Part shown: positions 14,049 to 22,538 of the stretch, piece after piece
Numbering within the stretch: the first letter of the stretch is position 1
Layout: each line of letters begins with the position of its first letter
Assembly: GCA_964391765.1 (NCBI GenBank)
Contig: CAYMNG010000026.1
Coordinates: forward strand, 1-24,308
Length of the DNA: 24,308 nt
Direction: 5' to 3'
Origin: UBA10649 sp964391765
GTDB lineage: Bacteria > Actinomycetota > Actinomycetes > S36-B12
Made by a program: the position numbers and the translations under genes
Notes under the pieces: generated by a model
What the model was told of the DNA's origin: nothing
What the model saw: the letters and a program-made list of their open reading frames with translations, nothing else
The model's database searches: none

Positions 14049-14921
14049 ATGTTCGAGATCGTCGCGCCCGAGCAGGTGACGGGACTGGCCTGGTGGCCGG
14101 TCGCCGCAGCCCTCGTCCTGCTCGTGCTGCTCAACGTCGTCAACAACCGGGTCGCGCCGCAGACCCACTACCTGCTGTGGGCGTTCGGCGGGTCGGTCCT
14201 GTTCCTGGCCCTGGGCCTGCTGGACGGGAACTCCTTCACCGACATGGGTCTGGGCCTGGGCTACCAGGTGGCCGGCGTCGTCTGGGCGGCTGCGTGCATC
14301 GGCCTGGTCACGGCGGTGTACCTGGTCGGATCGGCGTTCCGACGGACCCGGACGGCGTTCCACGACGAGCGGCTGGGTGCGCTCAGCGGTGGCCGGATGG
14401 TGTTCCAGGCGCTGATCGAGGTGCCGTTCGGAACCGTCCTGCTGGAGGAGGTCGCGTTCCGCGCGGTGCTCTTGTCGATGCTCGTGCGCCGCCTCGGGCT
14501 GATCGGGGGCGTGGTGGTCGGCGCGGTCGCGTTCGGCCTGTGGCACGTGCTGCCGAGCATCGGCACCCACGAGCAGAACCCCGCGCTGGGGTCGATGGTG
14601 GGCGAGGGCCGGCGGGGGAACGTGCTCGCGGTGCTCCTGAGCGTCCTGACGACGACGGTCGCCGGCGTCCTGTTCGCCGGCCTGCGCCTGGTGTCCGGCA
14701 GCGTGCTGGCGCCGATGGGGCTGCACTGGGCGACCAACGGCCTGGGGTACGCGTTCTCCTGGCTGCTCATCCGGGCGCGCAACCGCCGGCGGGAACGGCA
14801 CCGGCGCGAGGTGCGTGCCCGCCGCGAGCAGGTCGACCGCGAACAGTCCGACCCCGAGCAGGCCGACCGCGAGCAGTCCGACCGCGAGCAGGCCGACCCC
14901 GAGCGCGATTCCCCCGGGTGA
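14049..14921 (+). CDS. CPBP family intramembrane metalloprotease
   Basis: 290 residues with about seven membrane segments. The family motifs are present: LLEEVAFRAVL (Glu133, Glu134, Arg138), FGLWHVLPS (His166) and GLHWATNG (His226), the presumed metal and catalytic residues of the CAAX-prenyl protease 2/Abi fold. Such proteins cleave or process substrates in the membrane; the substrate here is unknown. After the last membrane segment comes a basic stretch (RNRRRERHRREVRARR) and then a charged tail made of five EQxDx repeats. The tail is unusual for the family. The gene ends one base before a possible upstream start of the DUF3263 gene. Confidence 0.88.
   Translation: MFEIVAPEQVTGLAWWPVAAALVLLVLLNVVNNRVAPQTHYLLWAFGGSVLFLALGLLDGNSFTDMGLGLGYQVAGVVWAAACIGLVTAVYLVGSAFRRTRTAFHDERLGALSGGRMVFQALIEVPFGTVLLEEVAFRAVLLSMLVRRLGLIGGVVVGAVAFGLWHVLPSIGTHEQNPALGSMVGEGRRGNVLAVLLSVLTTTVAGVLFAGLRLVSGSVLAPMGLHWATNGLGYAFSWLLIRARNRRRERHRREVRARREQVDREQSDPEQADREQSDREQADPERDSPG
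14823..14897 (+). repeat. 15-bp minisatellite encoding a charged tail
   Basis: Five tandem 15-bp units of the type CGCGAGCAGGCCGAC, encoding R/P-E-Q-x-D, in frame at the C-terminus of the CPBP protease. Differences are confined to a few positions (R/P and S/A/V). Confidence 0.9.
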
Positions 14922-14951
14922 ATGACACCGGTGGGATTCACCTCGTACGAT
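14922..14951 (+). promoter_or_regulatory. promoter of the DUF3263 gene
   Basis: ATGACA (14922-14927, 5 of 6 to TTGACA), an 18-nt spacer, and TACGAT (14946-14951). The ATG at 14958 follows after 6 nt, so the mRNA is probably leaderless. Confidence 0.5.
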
Positions 14952-14957
14952 GACGCC

Positions 14958-15263
14958 ATGTCCGCCGCGCAGTCGCTGTCCGCCCCCGTCACGACGGCCC
15001 CGCTGGGCGACACGGACCTGCCCGAGCGTGAGCGCCGGATCCTGGAGTTCGAACGGCAGTGGTGGCGGTACGCCGGGGCCAAGGAGCAGGCGATCCGCGA
15101 CCTGTTCGACCTGAGCAGCACCCGCTACTACCAGGCCCTCAACCAGGTGATCGACGATCCGCGGGCGATGGCCCTGGATCCGCTCCTCGTTAAGCGGTTG
15201 CGGCGGCTTCGCTCGAGTCGGCAGCAGGCCCGGTCGGCGCGACGCCTCGGCCGGCAGTCCTAG
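14958..15263 (+). CDS. DUF3263 family protein
   Basis: 101 residues. The core LPERERRILEFERQWWRYAGAKEQAIRDLFDLSSTRYYQALNQVIDDPRAMALDPLLVKRLRRLR is the DUF3263 signature in parts: a helical, probably helix-turn-helix DNA-binding domain (GAKEQAIRDLFDLSSTRYYQAL) followed by a basic C-terminus. The family is restricted to actinobacteria and is uncharacterised; a role as a small regulator is inferred. The ATG at 14958 is preferred over the one at 14922 because the promoter -10 lies between them. Confidence 0.88.
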   Translation: MSAAQSLSAPVTTAPLGDTDLPERERRILEFERQWWRYAGAKEQAIRDLFDLSSTRYYQALNQVIDDPRAMALDPLLVKRLRRLRSSRQQARSARRLGRQS

Positions 15264-15295
15264 TCCGGCAACGCGGACCGCGTTCGGTCGCCGGA
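15264..15295 (+). terminator. possible hairpin after DUF3263
   Basis: TCCGGC (15264-15269) pairs with GCCGGA (15290-15295), enclosing a near-perfect AACGCGG-A-CCGCGTT palindrome (15270-15284). It starts at the base after the stop codon and has no T tract. It could be a terminator or a protein-binding site. Confidence 0.35.
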
Positions 15296-15322
15296 ACGAA
15301 TCCGACGGCGACGAGTGCTGTG

Positions 15323-15344
15323 TAACGGTTCGATAACGGTTCCG
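15323..15344 (+). repeat. 11-bp direct repeat upstream of malE
   Basis: TAACGGTTCGA (15323-15333) is directly followed by TAACGGTTCCG (15334-15344). It lies just upstream of the operator and -35, where an activator could bind; no binding protein can be named. Confidence 0.4.
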
Positions 15345-15354
15345 CGCGTTGGCG

Positions 15355-15368
15355 TGCAAGCGGTTGCA
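15355..15368. promoter_or_regulatory. LacI-family operator
   Basis: TGCAAGCGGTTGCA is a near-palindrome with a central CG, 12 of 14 positions symmetric, matching the TTGCAA-type half sites of LacI/MalR repressors that control maltose and starch genes. It overlaps the probable -35, so binding would block transcription. The repressor gene is not in the window. Confidence 0.65.
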
Positions 15369-15393
15369 TCCCGTTCTGCGACGGACGTAGATT
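15364..15393 (+). promoter_or_regulatory. promoter of the maltodextrin operon
   Basis: TTGCAT (15364-15369) as -35 and TAGATT (15388-15393) as -10, with an 18-nt spacer. Transcription would start near 15400, leaving a leader of about 75 nt with a ribosome site (AGAGAGGA) before the malE ATG. Confidence 0.5.
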
Positions 15394-15473
15394 CGTGGCA
15401 GATTGCCGGTGGGCCGTCGATGCGCCCGCCGAGTTCCATTGATCGGCCTTCGGGCCAGAAGAGAGGACCAAGC

Positions 15474-16703
15474 ATGCGCAGGTCACTGCGTGCGATCGTC
15501 GCCGTGCCAGCGGTCGCGGCCGTCGCATTCGGTTCGCTGCTCGCCGCCCCGGTGGCGAACGCAGCGGACAACACGATCACCGTCTGGGTCGACCAGAAGC
15601 GGATCGACAACTACCGCGAGGTGCTCGGCAGCAGCTACGCGGGCTACCAGCTCAACCTCGTGCCGCGCGACTTCGGCAAGATCCGCGACGACCTGGCGAC
15701 CGTGTCCGCGGACAACGCGCCCGACGTCATCTCCGGTGCGCACGACTGGACCGGGCAGCTCGCCGCCAACGGCCTGATCGTCAAGCTCAACGTGCCGTCC
15801 GCGACGATCAAGGCGCTGGCGCCGTACGCGGTCGCCGGGTTCCGCTACGGCGGTGGCATCTACGGCATCCCGACGCAGATCGAGAACGTCGCGATGATCA
15901 CCAACGCCAAGCTCGTGCCGGTCCAGCCGAAGACCTTCCAGCAGCTGTCGGCCGCGGCCCTGGCGCTGAAGAAGGCCGGCAAGGTCACCGTGCCGTTCGC
16001 GGTTCCGCAGGGGACCAACGGCGACGCGTACCACATGTACCCGCTGTTCAGCGGCCTGGGCGGCTACGTGTTCGGCACGACGCCCTCCGGCTCGCTGAAC
16101 GTCAAGGACGTCGGCCTGTACAACAAGGTGTTCGCCAGCAACGCCGGGATGATCGACCAGTGGAACAAGACCGGCCTGATCAACTCCAAGGTCGACTACG
16201 GCATCGCGAAGACCGCGTTCACGACCGGCAAGGCCCCGTTCTGGATCACCGGCCCGTGGGAGCTCGACGCAATCAAGGCACTGCCGTTCAAGTACCGCGT
16301 GACGACGGTGCCGCCGATCGTCAACGGCCAGAAGACGGTGCCCTTCCTCGGCGCCCAGGGCATGATGGTGACCAAGTACGCCGCACAGCACGGTGTGCAG
16401 ACCGGCGCGAACGCGCTGGTCACCCAGTTCATGGCCACCCCGGCCTTCCAGGCGAAGCTGGCCGCGGCTGACGGTCGCACTCCGGCGAACCTGGCGGCGG
16501 CACGAGCGGTCTCCGACCCGGTGCTCAAGGCCTTCGGCGCTGCCGGTGTCGGTGGCATCCCGATGCCGAACGTCCCGCAGATGTCGTCGGTCTGGACGGC
16601 GCTCGGCGGCGCGTGGGTGAACTCGACCAAGGGCGCTGGCGCGACGCCGGCGAACAAGGCCTTCGCCCAGGCGCAGGCCCAGGTCAAGAAGGCGATCGGC
16701 TAG
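15474..16703 (+). CDS. malE: maltose/maltodextrin ABC transporter substrate-binding protein
   Basis: 409 residues. The N-terminus (MRRSLRAIVAVPAVAAVAFG..., cleavage after ANA near residue 30) is a classic signal peptide without any lipobox Cys. The mature protein is a MalE-like family 1 binding protein: TITVWVDQKR, LATVSADNAPDVISGAHDW, GGIYGIPTQIENVAMITN, GKAPFWITGPWELDAIKA, VPFLGAQGMMVTKYA, and ADGRTPANLAAA. The order of genes downstream and the two GH13 enzymes support maltose/maltodextrin as substrate. An intrinsic terminator follows, so this gene is probably expressed more strongly than the permeases. The missing lipid anchor is unusual for an actinobacterial binding protein. Confidence 0.93.
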   Translation: MRRSLRAIVAVPAVAAVAFGSLLAAPVANAADNTITVWVDQKRIDNYREVLGSSYAGYQLNLVPRDFGKIRDDLATVSADNAPDVISGAHDWTGQLAANGLIVKLNVPSATIKALAPYAVAGFRYGGGIYGIPTQIENVAMITNAKLVPVQPKTFQQLSAAALALKKAGKVTVPFAVPQGTNGDAYHMYPLFSGLGGYVFGTTPSGSLNVKDVGLYNKVFASNAGMIDQWNKTGLINSKVDYGIAKTAFTTGKAPFWITGPWELDAIKALPFKYRVTTVPPIVNGQKTVPFLGAQGMMVTKYAAQHGVQTGANALVTQFMATPAFQAKLAAADGRTPANLAAARAVSDPVLKAFGAAGVGGIPMPNVPQMSSVWTALGGAWVNSTKGAGATPANKAFAQAQAQVKKAIG

Positions 16704-16721
16704 TCCACTCGATCGGCAACG

Positions 16722-16763
16722 GGCGTGGGGATCTCCGCAGAACCGGAGGTCCCCACGCCTTTT
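16722..16763 (+). terminator. intrinsic terminator between malE and malF
   Basis: A 16-bp stem (GGCGTGGGGATCTCCG at 16722-16737; 16744-16759 on the other side) with one G-U pair, a 6-nt loop CAGAAC, and TTTT directly after. It lies 19 nt after the malE stop and 22 nt before malF. Confidence 0.85.
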
Positions 16764-16784
16764 CGATAGGGAGCGTGGGAGTCC

Positions 16785-18595
<1,811 letters not shown>

Positions 18596-18599
<4 letters not shown>

Positions 18600-19510
18600 C
18601 CACGACGATTCCCGTGTCGGCCCCGGTGGCGCCGACCCCCCGGCGGCACCGTCGCTCGTTCGGTACGTGGCTGCGCGTCCTGGGCTGGCGGCACGCGGTC
18701 GCGGTGGGTGCGCTGGTCATCGCGCTGTTCCCCGTGCTGTGGGTCATCAGCGCGGCGTTCACGCACGACCCGTCGATCAGCAGCGGCTCGATCATCCCGA
18801 CCGACCCGACGATGGAGAACTTCAACCGGCTGTTCGGCGATCCGGACCAGCCGTACGCGAACTGGTACGTCAACACCATGGTGCTCGCGACGGTCGTCGC
18901 GGTGACGACCGTCCTGATCGCCGGTGGTGCCGCGTACTCCTTCAGCCGGTTCCGGTTCAAGGGGCGCAAGGTCGGGCTGATGTTCCTGCTGCTGGTGCAG
19001 ATGTTCCCGCAGTTCCTCAGCCTCACGGCGATCTACATCATCATGGTCAACATCGGCGACGTGTTCCCGCCGGTCGGGCTGGACTCCCTGGCCGGCCTGG
19101 GCCTGGTGTACCTCGGCGGCGCGATGGGCGTGAACGCCTGGCTCATCAAGGGGTTCTTCGACACGATCCCGATGGAGATCGACGAGTCGGCGAAGGTCGA
19201 CGGCGCGACCCACGGGCAGATCTTCTGGGGCATCATCCTGCCGCTGGCCGCGCCCGTGCTTGCGGTCGTCGGCCTGCTCAGCGTGATCTTCACCATCAAC
19301 GAGTTCGTCATCGCCAGCGCCCTGCTGCAGAGCCCGGAGCGGCTGACCCTCGCCGTCGGCCTGCAGGGCTTCATCGCCAACGAGTACTCCGAGAACTGGG
19401 GCCCCTTCGCGGCCGGTGCGCTCCTCGCGGCGATCCCGGTCGTCATCGTGTTCATGTTCCTGCAGCGGTTCATCGTCTCCGGACTCACCGCGGGGTCGGT
19501 GAAGGGATGA
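18596..19510 (+). CDS. malG: maltose/maltodextrin ABC permease, MalG type
   Basis: 304 residues with six membrane segments. The EAA loop is DESAKVDGATHGQIFWGIILP (near residues 193-213). Other family stretches are NWYVNTMVLATVVAV, MFPQFLSLTAIYIIM, GGAMGVNAWLIKGFFDTIP and the C-terminal FMFLQRFIVSGLTAGSVKG, which is close to the end of E. coli MalG. It overlaps malF upstream and the GH13 gene downstream by 4 nt each, showing translational coupling across all three. Confidence 0.95.
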
Positions 19511-21351
19511 CCGTGCACCACGACGGCTCCCCGCTGTACGTGTCGAACCTCGCCCCGGCCCTCGGCGAGACGCTGACGCTGCGCCTGCGGACCGACGCGG
19601 CCGCGCAGCCGGAGCAGGTCGTGCTGCGCACCGTGCGTGACGGGGAGCCGCACAACGTCGTCGCCGAGCCCGAGCCCGGCGACGGGCCGGTCCGGTGGTG
19701 GCGGGCGCAGGTCGTCGTCCGCAACGTCGCGACCCACTACCGGTGGCTGGTGACCGGTGGCGCGTTCGACTTCGCCTGGCTGACCGCCGGCGGCCTGGTC
19801 GACCACGACGTCCCCGACGCGACGGACTTCGTCGTCAGCGCGACGGACCCCCCGCCGGACTGGGCGTACTCCGGTGTCGTCTACGAGATCTTCCCCGACC
19901 GGTTCGCCCGCTCGGGTACCGATCTCGGTGTCCTGGCCACGGGCCCGGGCGACGCGCCGGTCCCGCACTGGGCCGTCCCGCGGGCGTGGACCGACGCGCC
20001 GGACGGGCGCAGCCCGAACACCCCGCGCGAATGGTTCGGCGGCGACCTCGACGGCGTGCGCGCGCACCTGGACCACGTCGCCGCGATCGGCGCCGACGTC
20101 GTGTACCTGACCCCGGTGTTCCCCGCGGAGTCGACCCACCGGTACGACGCGGCGTCGTTCGCGGTCGTCGACCCGCTGCTCGGCGGGGACACCGCGTTGC
20201 GCGACCTCGTCGCCGACGCGCACGGCCGCGGCATGCGCGTCCTGGGCGACATCACCCTCAACCACTGCGGGCGGGCCCACGACTGGTTCGTCGCGGCGCA
20301 GGATCCGGCCGCGCCCGAGCGGGAGTACTTCCGGTTCGACCCGTCGCTGCCGCACGGGTACGAGTGCTGGTTCGACGTCGCGACCCTGCCGAAGTTCGAC
20401 CACACCAGCGCCGGGCTGCGCGAGGTGCTCGTGCGCGACCCGCAGTCGCCGGTGCGGGCCTGGGTGCACGGCGAGACCGGTCTGGACGGCTGGCGGGTCG
20501 ACGTCGCGAACATGGCCGGGCGCCTGGGGTCGGTCGACGTCACGCACGAGTTCGCCCGCGACGTGCGGGCCGCGATGGCGCGCGAACGCGCGGACCTCCT
20601 CCTGGTCGCCGAGCACGGGCACGACGCCAGCGCGGACCTGCTCGGCGACGGCTGGCACGGGACGATGAACTACGCCGGGTTCACCCGACAGGCGTGGTGC
20701 TGGTTGCGCGGTCCGGACTTCCACGAGACGTTCCTCGGCCTGCCGTTCGAGGTCCCGGTGATCACCGGTCAGCAGGCGGTCGCCTCGTGGCGGGCCTTCC
20801 ACGCGCGCATCCCGTGGCGGTCGCTGCTGGCGAGCTGGAACGTCCTGGGCAGTCACGACACCGCGCGCATCCGGACGGTCGTCGGCAGCGCCGAGCGGCA
20901 GGTCGCCGCGCTCGCCCTCGCGGTCGGGTTGCCGGGGGTGCCGATGGTGTTCGCCGGCGACGAGATCGGTGCCGGGGGCCACTGGGGCGAGGACTCGCGC
21001 ACGCCGTTCCCCTGGCACGACCGCGACGCCTGGGACACCGGCACGCTCGCGGCGTACACCGCGCTGCTGGGGATCCGTCGGCGCAGCCCGGCCCTGGCGA
21101 CCGGGGGCCTGCGCTGGCTGCACGTGGGCACCGACGTGCTCGCCTTCGTGCGCGAGCACCCGGACGAGACCGTCCTCGTCGTCGTCGCCCGCGGTCAGGC
21201 CGAGCCGGTTCGGTTGGCGCTGGCCGACCTCGGTGGGGCCGCGATCGGGTCGTACTTCGGCTTCGACGCCCACGTCGAGGCCGGGTCAGTCGTCGTCGAC
21301 GTCCCGTCCGCGGGTGCCGGCGTGTGGCGAGTAGTAGTAGCAGAGGGGTAG
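19507..21351 (+). CDS. cytoplasmic GH13 enzyme (maltodextrin glucosidase/cyclomaltodextrinase type)
   Basis: 614 residues, no signal peptide. An N-terminal beta domain (about 1-115) precedes the GH13 barrel, as in neopullulanase/cyclomaltodextrinase-like and MalZ-like enzymes. Catalytic regions: DITLNH (Asp248-His253), GWRVDVANM with nucleophile Asp332, LLVAEHGHD with acid/base Glu369, and LGSHDT with Asp451. VYEIFPDRFARS and YLTPVFPAESTHRYDAASF are typical of this group. It would hydrolyse imported linear or cyclic maltodextrins. The start overlaps malG. Being placed between the permease and the ATPase genes ties its synthesis to transport. Exact specificity cannot be read from the sequence. 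Confidence 0.92.
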   Translation: MTVHHDGSPLYVSNLAPALGETLTLRLRTDAAAQPEQVVLRTVRDGEPHNVVAEPEPGDGPVRWWRAQVVVRNVATHYRWLVTGGAFDFAWLTAGGLVDHDVPDATDFVVSATDPPPDWAYSGVVYEIFPDRFARSGTDLGVLATGPGDAPVPHWAVPRAWTDAPDGRSPNTPREWFGGDLDGVRAHLDHVAAIGADVVYLTPVFPAESTHRYDAASFAVVDPLLGGDTALRDLVADAHGRGMRVLGDITLNHCGRAHDWFVAAQDPAAPEREYFRFDPSLPHGYECWFDVATLPKFDHTSAGLREVLVRDPQSPVRAWVHGETGLDGWRVDVANMAGRLGSVDVTHEFARDVRAAMARERADLLLVAEHGHDASADLLGDGWHGTMNYAGFTRQAWCWLRGPDFHETFLGLPFEVPVITGQQAVASWRAFHARIPWRSLLASWNVLGSHDTARIRTVVGSAERQVAALALAVGLPGVPMVFAGDEIGAGGHWGEDSRTPFPWHDRDAWDTGTLAAYTALLGIRRRSPALATGGLRWLHVGTDVLAFVREHPDETVLVVVARGQAEPVRLALADLGGAAIGSYFGFDAHVEAGSVVVDVPSAGAGVWRVVVAEG

Positions 21352-21356
21352 GAGCG

Positions 21357-22538
21357 ATGGCCGATCTGGTGTTGGACAAGGTCGACAAGGTCTACGACAA
21401 CGGCTTCCACGCCGTGAAGGACCTCAGTCTCGACGTCGCCGACGGGGAGTTCCTCGTGCTGGTCGGCCCGTCCGGGTGCGGCAAGACGACCGCGCTGCGC
21501 ATGGTCGCCGGCCTGGAGGAGATCACCGACGGCACGGTGTCGATCGGCGGCCGGGTCGTCAACGACGTCGGCCCGCGCGACCGCAATATCGCGATGGTGT
21601 TCCAGAGCTACGCGCTGTACCCGCACATGACGGTCGGGGAGAACATCGGCTTCGGCCTCGCGCTGCGCCGGGAGCCGAAAGAGACGATCCGCGAGAAGGT
21701 CGGGCGGGCCGCGGACATCTTGGACCTCGTGCCGTTGCTCGGCCGCAAGCCGAAGCAGTTGTCCGGCGGTCAGCGCCAGCGGGTCGCGATGGGCCGGGCG
21801 ATCGTGCGCGACGCCGAGCTCTTCTTGATGGACGAGCCGTTGTCGAACCTCGACGCGAAGCTGCGCGTGCAGATGCGGGCGGAGATCGCCGGACTGCAGA
21901 AGCAGATGGGCGTCACGACGTTGTACGTCACCCACGACCAGGTCGAGGCGATGACGATGGGTCACCGCGTCGCGGTGCTCCGCCTGGGCGAGCTGCAGCA
22001 GGTCGCCGCGCCGCAGGATCTCTACGACAACCCGGACAACGTGTTCGTCGCCGGGTTCATCGGCACCCCGCCGATGACGTTGTTCCACGCCGGTCTGACC
22101 CTCGACGCGGACGTGGCCCGGCTGCGCGTCGGGCCGCAGGAGATCGTGGTGCCGCGCACCGTGATCGAGGCCCGCCCGTCGTTGGCCGCGCAGGCGGGCC
22201 GCGACGTCATCGTCGGGGTGCGCGCGGAGGACATCCACCACGAGCACCGGGACGGGTGCGCGGAGTTGACCGCGCACGTCGTGCTCGCCGAGGAGCTCGG
22301 CTCGTCGGTCCACGTGACGTTCTCCATGGACGGCACGCCGGTCGACGAGTCCCGGTTGGGCAGTGGCCTGGCCAAGGAGGCCGAGGAGCTCGGCCGGCTC
22401 GCGACCGCCACGCAGATCCGCGGCACCGCGGTGTTCCCCCCGCGCATGCGGTTCGCCCCGATGGACGCGGTGACGATCAACGTGGACACCGGCCGGCTGC
22501 ACTTCTTCGACCTGGAATCCGGTGTCGCGCTTCGGTAG
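21357..22538 (+). CDS. sugar ABC transporter ATPase (MalK/MsmK/UgpC type)
   Basis: 393 residues, ATG after GGGGTAGGAG. Walker A GPSGCGKTT (37-45), Q-loop FQSYALYPHMTVGENIGF, signature LSGGQRQR (135-142), Walker B LFLMDEPLSNLDAK (Asp159, Glu160), H-loop VTHDQ, and the regulatory C-terminal domain with GFIGTPPM and VGVRAEDI, as in ATPases serving carbohydrate transporters. In many actinobacteria one such ATPase (MsmK) serves several importers; here it sits in the operon and most likely energises MalFG. The Walker B Asp is intact, unlike the ATPase at 8196. The end overlaps the next gene by 17 nt. Confidence 0.94.
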   Translation: MADLVLDKVDKVYDNGFHAVKDLSLDVADGEFLVLVGPSGCGKTTALRMVAGLEEITDGTVSIGGRVVNDVGPRDRNIAMVFQSYALYPHMTVGENIGFGLALRREPKETIREKVGRAADILDLVPLLGRKPKQLSGGQRQRVAMGRAIVRDAELFLMDEPLSNLDAKLRVQMRAEIAGLQKQMGVTTLYVTHDQVEAMTMGHRVAVLRLGELQQVAAPQDLYDNPDNVFVAGFIGTPPMTLFHAGLTLDADVARLRVGPQEIVVPRTVIEARPSLAAQAGRDVIVGVRAEDIHHEHRDGCAELTAHVVLAEELGSSVHVTFSMDGTPVDESRLGSGLAKEAEELGRLATATQIRGTAVFPPRMRFAPMDAVTINVDTGRLHFFDLESGVALR

